In this document: positions 44,322 to 56,166 of the stretch, in pieces
Position numbering within the stretch: position 1 is the stretch's first letter
How the letters are laid out: each line of letters starts with the position of its first letter
Notes under the pieces: model-generated
Databases searched by the model: none
What the model was told of the DNA's origin: nothing
What the model saw: only the letters and a program-made list of their open reading frames with translations
Program-made: the position numbers and the translations under genes
Assembly: GCF_029867415.1 (NCBI RefSeq)
Contig: NC_081183.1
Coordinates: 196,261,563-196,325,562, forward strand
Length of the DNA: 64,000 nucleotides
From: Vicia villosa
Taxonomy: Eukaryota > Streptophyta > Magnoliopsida > Fabales > Fabaceae
Direction of reading: 5' to 3'

Positions 44322-44407
44322 CGCGTTGGCTCAGTGGTATAGTTTTGAGGAAATGACCTCAAGGGCGTGGGTTCAAACCCTCCAAGGGCCAAAACTTATT
44401 TTTTTAA
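44322..44407 (+). ncRNA. tRNA-like module 2 in Ogre LTR 1
   Basis: ttggctcagtggtatag (44328-44344) is a strong A box, gggttcaaaccc a good B box, and a T7 run follows about 20 nt later. Between them tgagg-aaatga-cctca forms a perfect 5-bp hairpin in the anticodon-arm position. The acceptor stem does not close. It could be a tRNA pseudogene or the head of a SINE. Confidence 0.45.
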
Positions 44408-45924
44408 ACACTAATTTCTTTCATTTTTCTTCACAACTTCACATATTTATTTAACCTATCAAATTAATTTATTTTCACTTCATTTTTCACACACTTATCA
44501 TTTAATATACCTATTTTGTGAATAATCAAAAAAATCATAAAAATATTATGTATTTCTTGAATTTTAATTAGGTTTAAAATAGTATGTTTTTAAGTGTTTT
44601 CTTAAATACTTTAAATATATATATTATCATTTTAACCTAATCAATTTGTGAATAATTTTATGATAAAACCCTAATTGTTTAGGTCTTAATTAGTTAAAAG
44701 TTCTTTATTTTTACCTTAATTAATTTGACTTTTGTCAATATTCAAATTTGTTTTCAATCTCTAATTAAACGGATGATTAAGGTTTTCAAACAACAAAACC
44801 TTGTATCATTCCAAATCATTTTCAAATTGCTTTTACACCAGTACTGTAAAGTACTGGGCCTCTAATAGAGTGTAAGTCCCAAAAACCTTCTCTTCTTAGC
44901 TTGTTTTCAAAACTGTATTTTCAAAATCTTCTTTCTGTTTTCAAAACATTCTTCTGGTATTTGAAGGGCATTATTCCCGGTGAAACTCTTCAGATACCTA
45001 TGTGACCTTTGTCCATCTTCACTTCTTCTGTTTTCAAAAACCATTAACTGTTTATTATATATATATTCAACTGTTATCAACAAAACAACAAAAATTACTA
45101 TTGAGGCTCTGTCCATACTTCTTCAATGGCCTCCACTCCATCCAGGTTAGGCTTTACAAGCTTTCAATTTACAGTCTTTATTTAAATTACTGTCAAATAT
45201 AAAACTGTGCATATATATATATTAGTTTAGAACTACGTTTGAGTATAAACCTTAGGACAGTTAAACTATATATATATATATATATATTATAGGAATATGA
45301 CCTAGGATTGAGAATGTCTTCCCGGTGAAGGCTCTTTCCTAATTAGAGATCTGTAGTTCAAACCCCCAAGATGAATTATTCCCGGTGAAACATCTTGGTA
45401 AAAACCTTAGAATCCAAATAAATAGGACACATCCACCCAAAGAGGAATTATTCCCGGTGAAACCTCTTACCCATTTGCTTAGAGCCAAAATAAGTTCAAA
45501 ACTACATAGTTTTCTCTTGTGCTATAACAAGGACCCTCGATTAGCCTCCTATTGGGCTTTGTACAAGGACCCACAGGCTTCTTAAAAGCATTTCCAGCTT
45601 CCTCTTGAGCTTGTATACAAGGACCCATCAGGTTTCTTATAAACATAGGAACAGGTCTTTAGTCACCTTTTAGCCTACCCTGGTGAGTTTCTTCCAATTT
45701 AAACCAGACCTTAAACAAGCTAAGTTTGTCTCAATTTTGCATTGAGTGCACTTTTTGGAATGAGAGACATGGACAGTCTCTGTCACCTTTATCTTCATCA
45801 ATCTTCCTTAGCAGAGTCTAGGATCCATGTTTGGTCATCCTCAGCATTGAGTCAGCCTTCATCTTGGGCTTTAAACAAGAAGTCTCCACTAGATAATCTT
45901 TCTGCCATTCATATTAATAAAAAC

Positions 45925-46195
45925 CCCTGGAAAGGGTTAGCCTCCAACATCTGTCTAAAATGTCAAAATCCCTGGAAAGGGTTAGCTTCCACACATTCCT
46001 TCATTTCAATAAAACCCCTGGAAAGGGTTAGCCTCCAAAGTCAATTAATAAATAATTTCATTCTCTTAGGAGATAATTTCCCCAAAAGAGTCAAAATCCC
46101 TGGAAAGGGTCAGCCTCCAAAAAACATGATAAAGTCAGTCTTTTAACAGACAAATTCACCAGCTGAGTCAAAATCCCTGGAAAGGGTTAGCTTCC
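45925..46195 (+). repeat. Five spaced copies of CCCTGGAAAGGGTTAGC
   Basis: ccctggaaagggttagcctc recurs at about 45928, 45970, 46016, 46097 and 46171 with variable spacers in Ogre LTR 1. Each is followed by ca or cca. Confidence 0.85.
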
Positions 46196-46254
46196 AAAGA
46201 AAAACAGTCTTTTAATAAATAAAATCTCCTCAGTAGAGTCAAAACCAACAAAAA

Positions 46255-46815
46255 CAGTTAGCCTCAACCTTGGGCTTCATACAAGGCACCCAAACAATAA
46301 AACTCCCCTGTCAAGAGTCAGCCTCAACCTTGGGCATTGTACAAGGCAGATAATAGAGTCTCCCCAGTGAGTTCTTCATCATTCAGTAGCCACAACCTTG
46401 GGCTTTGTACAAGGCAGATAAACCATATTTTTCATGTGTCAAAGATTCCTAACACTTAGGATCTTTCCCCATATAGTCATCCATACTTAATTCATTTAAG
46501 AGTCCGCCACAACCTTGGGCTTTGTACAAGGCAGAAAATAATGTTTTCCCTAGCAACAGTCAGCCACAACCTTGGGCTTTGTACAAGGCACACAAAATAG
46601 AGTCATTCATTCAATTATCCTCAACAGTTAGCCACAACCTTGGGCTTTGTACAAGGCACACAAATAGAGTCTCCCTAAGTAGAGTCAGCCTCAATTCTGG
46701 GCTTTGTACAGAACACAAAAATACCCTGTAATTAACCCCCAGTGGAGCCATCTCCCAGAGTCAATAATATTAATTAATCAATCAAAAGCCTCAAGCTTGG
46801 GCCTCATACAAGCCA
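46255..46815 (+). repeat. Array of CAACCTTGGGCTTTGTACAAGGCA units
   Basis: At least eight degenerate copies with a ttgggctttgtacaaggca core lie between 46255 and 46815. The core can form a short stem between ccttg and caagg. Related units stand alone at 45555-45640 and in LTR 2 at 58660-58930. Confidence 0.85.
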
Positions 46816-47770
46816 GCTAAAGTCAAATCTTTTATACAGTAGATAGACATAGCTTATCTCTATAGAGAGATATTTTTACTACTCTACCACATTCAAACAA
46901 ACAAACATTTCATTTCAATTTTAATCAAGTCTCCCATTTAGGATTTTGAAAGGCATGAGCTGGCAGTAAAACCCAGACATGTGGTAACTTTCCCTAATTT
47001 GGATGAGCATCCTTCTTTCATTTAAGAGGCATTTGACTGGTATACTTGCACATACACAAGTAAGGTCCCCCTCTTGAATGAAATGAATTCAGTTATTCTG
47101 TCACTCTTTCAAAATGTTTGTGGTAGAATAGTACAAATACCTCTCTGTAGAGATGATTTCATGTCTCTTTACTGTAAACAGAGATTTAATCCCAAGCTTC
47201 ACCCTTGAGCTTCAAGCAAGGCACCAAAAAACATTAATTTCCCTAGTTAGTTCCCCGAACTACATTAAGCTCTGACTTCCACTAGGGATATGTAGGCATG
47301 AGGTTCACAAGGAATCTCAGCGAGCTAATAAAATACCAAAAATAGTCAGTTTGTCTGTCTGTCTGTCTTTTCAAATCAATTCAATTCCTTCTCCTAACAC
47401 AAAGGAGAAACTTTCCCAATCATTAGCAATAAACACAAACACAATGACACAGAGAAGGTTCCTATAGAGTACTACAGATATGTAGGGTGTTTAAACACTT
47501 CCCTATGTATAACCGACCCCCCGGACTCCAGAATTTCTAGTCTAGGTGAAATCCCCACACTTAGCAAACTCCTAGGGTTTAGTTGAGATCTTTTTTCCCC
47601 TTTCCTACTCGTAGGACAAATAAGAAAGTTCGTGTGATATCGTAGGAAGAACTGAAACAAAATTCATCCCACCACGGGCGCATTCTCCTTCCAAATTTCG
47701 CGTGAAGGGTTTAGCGTGCCGTCCTCCCAAGTGAAACGGGGAGGTAAAAGAAAACGACACCACAGAAAAA

Positions 47771-47789
47771 TGGCGACTCTGCTGGGGAT
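47771..47789 (+). promoter_or_regulatory. Primer-binding site of Ogre element 1
   Basis: tggcgactctgctggggat follows the LTR end after gaaaaa. It resembles the tRNA-Arg-type site reported for Ogre elements. Element 2 has tggcgacttcactggggat in the same context. Confidence 0.75.
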
Positions 47790-48581
47790 ATAAGTGTTAA
47801 AAACCTTGGTTTTTCATCCAAACCAATGGTTGACCTGTTGCTGGTCCAGCCCCAATGAGGAATTAGGGATGCCAAATTCCCCCTCAAACAAGAGAGGTCC
47901 TGCCTAACCTCTGTGTCATATCATGTGTTTGTTGCATATATATTTGTTTATTTTGTTTATTCTGTATCGGGAAAGGGCTTGATTCCCCCTTGTGGTGAGA
48001 AATCCTATACCCGGATTTGAGTGCAACATAAGATAGGATGGAGGATGTCTTCCCGGTGAAGGCCCTCTAATCTTGGTTTCCAAGTCTACTCTTGGGATTT
48101 GCCTGGCTGGTTGTGATTAACTGCGCCACTGCATTCCGAGACTGATTTGTACCAGGAGGACCTAGAAACACATTAACCCCACTTAAAGCCTTTTTTAGGA
48201 CGTAGAGCGGTGATTACGGAAGTAATTGTCACGCAGATACTACACTCACAGAAAACTCTCTTATAGATACCAATCAACGTATCTTTAAGGTTGAGCAAAA
48301 ACTCTGAGACCCCTAGAACCCGTTCTACAGGTACAAAAATCCTTAACCTTAGTTTACCATTGGGGCGGGGTTTGCGTTTTGACTTCATGACCACTATACC
48401 CTTCAACGCCATGTTTGTTTAAAACTCTTGTGTGTGCATTCATGCATTCATGCATCATTCATTAATAACAACTAAAAACAAAAAGAGTCTTTTTCGAGTC
48501 GTTTTTCAAGGAAACTAAATAACAAACGTTTTGAACTTCATAGAAAGAGAGAAACGGAGAAAGGACTTAAGGATCTATACC
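47790..48581 (+). other. Leader between primer site and ORF1, element 1
   Basis: Non-coding, related to the element 2 leader (shared acccggatt..agt..acataag and a ggaggatgtcttcccggtga copy at about 48041). A catgcattcatgcat stretch occurs shortly before ORF1 in both elements. Confidence 0.6.
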
Positions 48582-50018
48582 ATGGATTACGGAAGAAAGA
48601 GAGCTAGGAAATACACCTTCAAGATTCCCCAGGTCGAGTAACTGGGAAAGCTCGGAAAACTGGTGGTCGACCCCCAGGCTTTCAAGGAGAAGTATGGAAA
48701 ACTTCTGCCTTTGCTCAATACCAACATGGTGGATGGGATCCTTCCCACCTTGGTACAGTTTTACGATCCAACGTATCACTGTTTCACCTTTCCAGATTAT
48801 CAGCTCATGCCTACGTTAGAGGAGTACTCTCGTCTGATTGGAATACCCGTGTACGCGCAAGATCCGTACTCCGGTTTGGAAAAGAATCCTGACGACATTA
48901 TCATTGCTGCAACTACTCCTTTGAACGTAGTCGACATCAGAACTCATATGGTGAGTAGAGGAGGAATTCAAGGATTGCCCTCCAAATTCCTGTTTGATCA
49001 AGCTCGGTACTTCGTCAGCATCCAAGATATGAGCGCTTTTGAGGAAATCTTGTCTTTGCTTATCTACGGATTGTTTTTGTTCCCTAACATTAACGATTTC
49101 GTCGACATCAACGCAATTAAGATCTTCTTGATTGGAAATCCAGTTCCAACCTTGCTTGCGGATGCTTATCACTCTGTGCATTCAAGAAACCTGCAGCGAG
49201 GAGGATTAATCACATGCTGCGTACCGTTGTTATACGAATGGTTCGTTTCACACCTGCCAAAGTCTAGCACTTTCTGGAATATGAGGGATGGCCTTTACCG
49301 GTCACAGAAAATCATGTCTCTCACTCATACAGACATTGATTGGTGTAGTCCTGACAACGACGAAACCAAGATCATCTTCAGTTGCGGAAGTTTTCCCAAC
49401 ATACCCCTTATTGGAACTAAGGGAGGAATCAGTTACAATCCAGCTTTAGCCCGTCGTCAATACGGCTATCCCATGAAAAATATACCAAGTAACATCCAAT
49501 TGGAGGGTCTGTTCTTCAAGAACATCGACGATCATGGCAACATGCTGAAGAAGGAAATTGTCCAAGCCTGGCGTCTTGTTCACAGCAAAGGGAGAAGATT
49601 GTTAGGAAAACATCTTTGCATCTCCCTGGATCCTTACCTTCAATGGGTACGCGTCAGAGCATTCAAGCTCAGGATGCCATATCAACACCAAGAACCTATT
49701 CCCCTAAGGGAACCAATTTACCTTTTCTCCACCGATGTTGAAAAACTGCAAGCGGCATTAAACAAGGTATGCCAAGAAAGGAATGCTTGGAGGAACAAGT
49801 ACCGAATCGTCAACACGGAAAATGTTGAGATTCATAACATCCTAAGAAGGAAGGATGAGTTACTTGAAGTACTCGATCGACAAGTGACACAAACGTCACT
49901 TTCTCATCATATCCCTCCTGCTTCCTGGATCATCGATCAGCTCACGTCAGAGAACGCTCAGCTCAAGAAACAGAAGAAGATGTTAGAACGTGAAGTCGGC
50001 TCTTCATCAAAGTTTTAG
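48582..50018 (+). pseudogene. Ogre ORF1 of element 1, one nonsense codon
   Basis: The natural ATG is at 48582 (MDYGRKRARKYTFKIPQVE), aligned with the ORF1 start of element 2. Codon 20 (48639-48641) is TAA, where element 2 has a lysine. After it the frame is open to 50018 (451+ codons). The conserved core includes YGKLLPLLNT, TLVQFYDPTYHCFTFPDYQL, EEYSRLIGIPV, IKIFLIGNPVPTLLAD and LKKEIVQAWRLVHSKGRRLL; the last ~90 residues are coiled coil. This resembles plant proteins carried by Ogre elements (probably the DUF7745 family); molecular function is not known. A GTG at 48663 is not a credible start. Confidence 0.85.
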
Positions 50019-50308
50019 AGTCCTTTCTCTCAGTTTCTCTGTATTTCCATTTTCAAAGTGTGTAAAAACGGCGTTTTCGCTTAATCAATAAAAGTTTTAA
50101 TGTTTCATAACGTAATTATGGTGTTTCCTTGAAAAATAATAACTTAATTGCATATCATACATCGCTTTAGTCGTACGCACTGACACGAGAATTGTCGCGG
50201 ATCTAATAGCCACTTTCCTTTCTCCAGAAAGAGAGGAGGAGAAGGAGGTGAACCAAGACTTTCAAGCTGTCTCATCCATACAACACTCGTTCAAGTCGCA
50301 AGAAAAGA

Positions 50309-53300
50309 ATGGAAGACTTTGAGCAAGAGAATGAAGAACTCAGAGAAGAGATTAATACTCTCAAAGGTACTGTTGAAAGACTCAATAGTATGGTAGAAGC
50401 CCTGGTAGTTGCGCAGAATCGACCAACGCCAGAAGAACCACAAAGGACTGTGGTTTCCGAGATTGTTTCTACTCCTATTCCTCAGTATACCATGCCGCCT
50501 GATCGACCTTGGGGCATGCCGTATAACTTTACTCCAGAAGGGTACATACCTCCAGCTTCTGAAGCTCCAAAAGTCACCATGGATATGCGTCCACCGGAGG
50601 GTTACAAACCTCTGGAAATTGAAGTTCCAAGAGCAACGACAATGAGTTTCGCACAACAAAATGCTGAGATTCCAAGATCTGCTGTCATGGCTTCTCCACA
50701 GCCCATTATGCATACTTTTCCCCCGCAGGGCGAACAAGTATATCATCACGCTCCAAGTGAGGATGCTGGCGTGTATGAAAGATTGGACGAGTTCCAAGAA
50801 CAGTTTCTGCAAATGCAGAAGGAACTCAAGACTCTCCGAGGACAAGATCTATTTGGAAAGAATGCTGCAGACCTCTGTCTGGTTCCAAATGTTAAGATTC
50901 CTCACAAGTTCAAAGTACCAGAATTCGAGAAGTACAAAGGGAATTCATGCCCACAAAGTCATCTTGTGATGTACGCTCGAAGAATGTCAACTCAGACTGA
51001 TAATCAACAATTGCTCATTCATTATTTTCAAGACAGCCTGACTGGTGCTGCACTCAAATGGTACATGAACTTGGACAGTTCAGAGATTCGTACTTTTCGA
51101 GACCTCGGAGAGGCCTTCGTCAAACAGTATAAGTACAATCTGGATATGGCTCCCGACAGAGATCAACTCCGGGCCATGACTCAAAAGGATAGAGAAAGCT
51201 TCAAGGAATACGCTCAAAGATGGCGTGAAGTTGCTGCTCAAATTTGTCCACCACTTGAAGAGAAAGAAATGACAAAAATCTATCTCAAAACTTTGAGTCC
51301 ATTTTACTACGGACGAATGGTTGCAAGTGCACCAAGTGATTTTACTGAGATGGTAAACATGGGTGTACGTTTAGAAGAAGCAGTTCGAGAAGGACGCTTG
51401 AACAAAGAACCAGAATCTTCTGTTGGTCCAAGGAAGTATGGAAGTTCTTTCCAGAAGAAAAAGGATCAAGATGTCAGCAATGTTTTGCACAAAATCAAGA
51501 AGAAATTCCAACCTCAAGTTGCAACAATAACTCCGGTTGTTAACTCAGCGCCAGCTTATCAACCTCAGGTCTCGCAACAACAAATTCAACAAAGGTCGCA
51601 GCAACCTCAGCAGCAGGTTCGACCTCCAAATTACAACAATCGGGCTCCAAGGTATCTTGCCTTTGACCCCGTACCAATGCCGTATGCGGAATTGTTTCCA
51701 ACATTACTGGCAAAAGGACTCATTCAGACGAGGAGTCCTCCAAATCCTACAAACAGTTCCTCACCATGGTATAAGGCTGACCAATCTTGTCCCTATCATC
51801 AGGGGGCACCAGGTCACAATATTGAGAACTGTTTCCCTTTCAAGATTGACGTCCAACGATTAGTGAAAAGAGGAATGCTTTCCTTCAAAGATACTAATCC
51901 AAACGTCCAAGCAAATCCTTTGCCGCAGCATAAAGAAGCTTCAGTAAATCTGATAGACCAACACCCCAACGTCATTCAAATCTACGACATTCATCAGATA
52001 GGGGAAAATCTTGTCAAGATGCACGCTAAACAAGCTGGGTACGGTCATGTACCACCTCACAACTACTTCACATGTGAAATTTGTCCGAAGAATAATCAAG
52101 GATGTGCCATAGTTCAAGCTGCATTACAAGAACAAATGGACTTAGGATGGATTCAACATATCCGAGTCAGAACTGAACATGACGTCAACATGGTTCAAGG
52201 ATGTCCAGGAGAATACAAAATCTACAAAGTTGAAGACCTTGAAGGATCGGTAGTCAGGTTCCACAAAACTTTAAATGGACTTGCCTACTTTGGAACAGAT
52301 TTCCACGCTTACAGTAAATGCAGAATCTGTCGAAGAACTTCACGAGGATGTTTGCGTGTTCGCAACGACATTCAAAAGCTAATGGATGACAATACCATTA
52401 CTGTTCTTGCCAACAGAGAAGATGACGAAGTCTTTACCGTATCTCCTCAAATTAATCAAGTTGAACCTATGCAAGTTAAATATGACAGCAGGAAGACAGC
52501 AGTTGCACCACTAGTCATCTACTTACCAGGTCCTGTACCGTATGAGTCTGACAAGGCTATACCATACAAATACAACGCTACATTCATTGAAAATGGTAAG
52601 GAAATACCATTACCGTCTGTTGTCAACATTGCTGATGTTAGTCGAGTCACCAGAAGTGGACGAGTCTTCAACAGAACGACAGAAAATGTGGAGAAACCTT
52701 CGGAGGAAGTACCACATAAGCAAGACAATTATCCGACCAATGCTGTTCAAGCGAAAGAAAATGATGAGATCTTGAAGTTAATCCAGAGGAGTGAATACAA
52801 CATTGTAGATCAATTACTACATACTCCGTCTAGGATTTCTGTTCTTTCCCTGCTATTGAGTTCTGAAGCTCATAGGGAAGCTCTACAGAAAGTTTTGGAA
52901 CAAGCTTTCGTAGAACCAAGTGTTACTATAAGCCAATTCAACAACATCGTTGCCAACATCTCCGCCGGAACTAACCTAAGTTTCTGTGACGAAGATCTTC
53001 CTGAAGAAGGAGTGGACCACAATCTTCCACTTCACATCTCAGTTAGCTGCATGGGTGATACACTCACAGGAGTCCTAATAGACAATGGATCCTCTCTCAA
53101 CGTCATGCCTAAATCAACATTGTCAAGATTATCTTTCGAAGATTACCCTCTAAGAAAAAGTCATGTCATCGTCAAAGCATTTGATGGATCAAGAAAGTCA
53201 GTTTTCGGAGAAGTAGATCTTCCCATAACTATTGGACCTCAGACGTTCAAAATCACTTTCCAGGTTATGGACATTCCAGCACAATACAGTTGTTTGCTAG

Positions 53301-54514
53301 GTCGCCCATGGATTCATGAGGCTGGGGCAATTACTTCAACACTTCATCAGAAACTGAAGTTCATAAGAAATGACAAATTGGTAACCGTATGTGGAGAACG
53401 GGCTCTGATCGTCAGCAACTTGTCATCATTCTCCGACATAGAACCAAAAGAAGTTGTTGGAACTAAATTCCAAGCACTTTCCTTAGACAAAGGAAAGGAG
53501 AAAGCAGCGTCTATCTCTTCATACAAAGATGCAATCCAAGTTGTGAAGGATGGCACAACCAGTGGTTGGGGGCACATTAATATTCCTACCAACAACAAGA
53601 ACAGAACAGGAATTGGATTCTTTCCGACATCATCAAAAGCTATCCCAGGGATTGAAGTAGTTCTCCCCATTCAAGAAACTTTCTGCAGTGGAGGTTTTCT
53701 TCAACCGGTTCAACAAACAGTCAATACCATCGGTACGGAAAACACCGATGAAGAGGAATGGTTATCCTATCTTAACAGAGCAGGATACATCTCCCTACCA
53801 GAGTCTGAACCACTTTGCTGTTATCCAAATGAAGGATCTGAAAGTAAGACTCAACCAAGCAGTGATGAAATTACTGACAGCTTCACCACCAGAAGTCATG
53901 GTTCATCAGAAGAAGTTCCTCCTATCCCCGAAGAGACTTGGGATACATTAGGAGAACCAAGCGGAAAATTCGACTACATGGTGAAATACTCCGCTCCTGA
54001 AAGTTCAAGAATCTCTCTTGAAGATATTGTTCCAACTGGATGGAACATTGATTATGAGTACCTCTCTCAGCCAAAAGAGATGTATAACCCTTGCTATTCA
54101 TCATCATCTACTGGTGAAATCATCATTGAGGATTATATCCCCAAGTCACCTTCCGAGGCTACGGATCTAGAGTTCACATATCTAGTCAATGCCATCTTGG
54201 GAGAAGAGCAAGACCAAAATACAGAAGAGGACGATCTCGAAAGTGTCTCCGACAACGAGTCTCTCCATTCAAAAGATTGGAAGTTTCCTCAAAAGAAAAA
54301 CCGACATACTCCACTCGGAAATGGGTATGCTCACACAGCTCAGTCTGCTGAAGTAGAAGAAGATCGTCTGAGTGTTGCAAAGACAGTGGTTGGTAAATCA
54401 AGACCTACCACAGGCCAGCTTAAGCCTAAGGTTCCAGATTACTTAGTGCACAATGGGGTTCGCCACTACTGGACAGCTGTTAAAGTTTCGACTGTTGTTC
54501 GCACTCCTAAGTAG
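50309..54514 (+). CDS. Ogre gag-protease polyprotein, element 1
   Basis: 1401 codons. Residues 1-40 are coiled coil (MEDFEQENEELREEINTLKG). A Pro-rich spacer leads to the Ty3/gypsy gag core at ~205-330 (YFQDSLTGAALKWYMNLDSS, FVKQYKYNLDMAPDRDQLRA, FKEYAQRWREVAAQI). A Gln-rich stretch follows, then a zinc-binding variant CPYHQGAPGHNIENC near 494. Two further cysteine clusters (CEICPKNNQGC, CRICRRTSRGC) come before the aspartic protease with LIDNGSSLNVMP near 925 and LLGRPWIHEAGA. The C-terminal 370 residues are an acidic spacer. In Ogres RT lies downstream after an intron; here the frame ends and element 2 follows. The start is 290 bp after ORF1. A full open frame suggests a young copy. Confidence 0.92.
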   Translation: MEDFEQENEELREEINTLKGTVERLNSMVEALVVAQNRPTPEEPQRTVVSEIVSTPIPQYTMPPDRPWGMPYNFTPEGYIPPASEAPKVTMDMRPPEGYKPLEIEVPRATTMSFAQQNAEIPRSAVMASPQPIMHTFPPQGEQVYHHAPSEDAGVYERLDEFQEQFLQMQKELKTLRGQDLFGKNAADLCLVPNVKIPHKFKVPEFEKYKGNSCPQSHLVMYARRMSTQTDNQQLLIHYFQDSLTGAALKWYMNLDSSEIRTFRDLGEAFVKQYKYNLDMAPDRDQLRAMTQKDRESFKEYAQRWREVAAQICPPLEEKEMTKIYLKTLSPFYYGRMVASAPSDFTEMVNMGVRLEEAVREGRLNKEPESSVGPRKYGSSFQKKKDQDVSNVLHKIKKKFQPQVATITPVVNSAPAYQPQVSQQQIQQRSQQPQQQVRPPNYNNRAPRYLAFDPVPMPYAELFPTLLAKGLIQTRSPPNPTNSSSPWYKADQSCPYHQGAPGHNIENCFPFKIDVQRLVKRGMLSFKDTNPNVQANPLPQHKEASVNLIDQHPNVIQIYDIHQIGENLVKMHAKQAGYGHVPPHNYFTCEICPKNNQGCAIVQAALQEQMDLGWIQHIRVRTEHDVNMVQGCPGEYKIYKVEDLEGSVVRFHKTLNGLAYFGTDFHAYSKCRICRRTSRGCLRVRNDIQKLMDDNTITVLANREDDEVFTVSPQINQVEPMQVKYDSRKTAVAPLVIYLPGPVPYESDKAIPYKYNATFIENGKEIPLPSVVNIADVSRVTRSGRVFNRTTENVEKPSEEVPHKQDNYPTNAVQAKENDEILKLIQRSEYNIVDQLLHTPSRISVLSLLLSSEAHREALQKVLEQAFVEPSVTISQFNNIVANISAGTNLSFCDEDLPEEGVDHNLPLHISVSCMGDTLTGVLIDNGSSLNVMPKSTLSRLSFEDYPLRKSHVIVKAFDGSRKSVFGEVDLPITIGPQTFKITFQVMDIPAQYSCLLGRPWIHEAGAITSTLHQKLKFIRNDKLVTVCGERALIVSNLSSFSDIEPKEVVGTKFQALSLDKGKEKAASISSYKDAIQVVKDGTTSGWGHINIPTNNKNRTGIGFFPTSSKAIPGIEVVLPIQETFCSGGFLQPVQQTVNTIGTENTDEEEWLSYLNRAGYISLPESEPLCCYPNEGSESKTQPSSDEITDSFTTRSHGSSEEVPPIPEETWDTLGEPSGKFDYMVKYSAPESSRISLEDIVPTGWNIDYEYLSQPKEMYNPCYSSSSTGEIIIEDYIPKSPSEATDLEFTYLVNAILGEEQDQNTEEDDLESVSDNESLHSKDWKFPQKKNRHTPLGNGYAHTAQSAEVEEDRLSVAKTVVGKSRPTTGQLKPKVPDYLVHNGVRHYWTAVKVSTVVRTPK

Positions 54515-54580
54515 GAACTTTCACCGTTATTTTGTCCTCTCACCATAGCCCAGGGTGAAGAGATGTTTCATAGGGCTTTG
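54515..54580 (+). other. Junction between Ogre gag-protease and element 2
   Basis: 66 bp of element 1 remain after the stop. The last five bases, ctttg, are the candidate target site for element 2. Confidence 0.6.
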
Positions 54581-56158
54581 TGTCATACCCCAATTTTTGA
54601 CCTAAGATACCACCTCATATCATTTGCATATGCACCATTTGCATCTCTAACAAATTGCATAGCCTGTGTTTGTTACTTGTGACTCAGCAGGATTTAAACA
54701 AGAAATTACTCATCAGTACAAGTAACAATCAATTAGGGTTTTGTTCTCCCTTCATCTCAAAAGAATTATCTTCATCAATAATCAATATTTGGTCCTCAGA
54801 GATTCACTTCAACAAGCTCAACAGCTTTGAATCGACCAAACTAGGGTTTTGACTGAAGACAGTATACTCCTGACTTTTGCTCAGGATTTGACCTAATGAC
54901 TTGGGACATGACCTCAAGACCCCAAGTACATCATTTTGATCTAATCCATTGGCTCAAGACATCTCCTACACAAGGATTGATCAACAGTGAAATTTCAAAT
55001 CATCAGATTAAGGTGTTGAACTATCAGGGACCAAAATCAGGGATCACATTTGGGAAACCCTAAAAACCCCCAGGAAGTCAATCAAAGGTTTCAATCATCC
55101 TCAAATAATCCCTATGACAATATACAATGGAAATTACATCTCAATTCAAGATCCACAGTCATCAATTTCATCAGGTCGACAATTAGGGTTTTTGACCTAA
55201 TTCACTGAACAACTGACTTTTTAATTAGGACATGGTGTCACAACTCAAACTATGGTTCAATATCCTCTAATGCCTCAATATGATTCATTCATACCATTCA
55301 TTTGGTGAGGGTAGCCTGTTTCATTTGAAATCTCCAGAAACGCGATTCGACTGAAAAAGTCAACTGTACAAGATCACCATTGACTTTTGGGGAATTTTGG
55401 TCAACCATGACTTTTGAAGTTGAAAATCATCAATATATGATATATGAAGTCATTTGATCAAGAAAAATCAAGAAAATCAATCAAGAATCAAAAAGTCAAA
55501 AGTTTGACTTTCCATACTTAGAAAATTTTTCTAAGTGTTTTTCATGGTTTTTTCCAAACTTTGGAGGGGAATAACTCAAAATTTCACCTACAAACTGAAA
55601 AAAACTTCCAACATGAAAGTTGTAGATTTTGATCCAATAAACAACTTTGACACATATAATTTTTTTCCATAAGATCAACCATTTAAGAGATATGGAGCTT
55701 CAAAGTTGGTACTTTTTGAAAATTTCACTTAAAACTTCATTTTTCTCAAAGTTCATGGATCTTTTTCACCCATTTCCTTAAAGGTCTTGAAGAAACTTTC
55801 AACTAGGCTTTTGAAGTGTGTAACATGAGCTTTCCAAAATGATCAAGAGCATGAAAAAACATGGAGCATAGCTATGGTTTTGAATTTTGTCATTAGAGGT
55901 CCTTATGCTTGAATTTTCACCATTTTCTCACAAAGTTCTTACACTATGTGACCAATAATGCAAGAAATGATCAAATGAAATTATGCAAGTCAGATTCTTA
56001 TCATAAAAGATCAGATTGGAGAGAATATTATGGCACTTGAGTTCCTTAACCATGGTTAAGCTTTGTAATCATTGAAAAAATATTCCATGCCATCTTTTTC
56101 CACAAAATTCAATCATAACTTTTCCACTTGCTTGCCCTTCAATTCAGTACTCCTTGCC

Positions 56159-56166
56159 TATAAATA
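56159..56166 (+). promoter_or_regulatory. TATA box of Ogre LTR 2
   Basis: tataaata in ttgcctataaataagagaag, 1.58 kb into the LTR, matching the position of the TATA box in LTR 1. Confidence 0.75.

Larger units (their letters stand above)
41659..47764 (+). repeat. 5' LTR of Ogre-like element 1 (~6.1 kb)
   Basis: Starts tgtcataccctaatttttga. The end is placed at the CA just before gaaaaa and the primer-binding site. Homology to LTR 2 is scattered but clear, for example gggatcacatttgggaaacc and the TATA region. It contains tRNA-like modules (44.15-44.4 kb), a (TA)n run at 45264-45290 and several repeat arrays. Confidence 0.8.
41659..54580 (+). mobile_element. Ogre-like Ty3/gypsy element 1, 5' part
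   Basis: It has a giant LTR, a primer-binding site, ORF1 and a gag-protease ORF in Ogre order. RT, RNase H and integrase are not in the window: element 2 begins 66 bp after the gag-protease stop. The left flank is an L1 LINE fragment, so element 1 inserted there. The five bases before the LTR are atacg; the matching duplication would be past the right edge. Confidence 0.85.

Noticed and set aside
44907..45116. 69-codon minus-strand frame with a hydrophobic start
   Set aside because: It lies within the Ogre LTR and overlaps the TTCCCGGTGAA repeats; no homologue recognised.
45742..46146. 134-codon plus-strand open frame with internal repeats
   Set aside because: It is the translation of the CCCTGGAAAGGGTTAGC repeat array in the Ogre LTR, not a repeat protein.
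45925..46815. CRISPR-like spaced repeats
   Set aside because: Repeats are degenerate, spacers vary in length, and the context is a plant LTR; there are no cas genes.
48663..48665. GTG as ORF1 start in Ogre element 1
   Set aside because: Alignment with element 2 places the true start at ATG 48582; GTG is only the first possible codon after a nonsense mutation.
50291..50845. 184-codon minus-strand open frame
   Set aside because: Antisense to the Ogre gag N-terminus, which has clear domain support.
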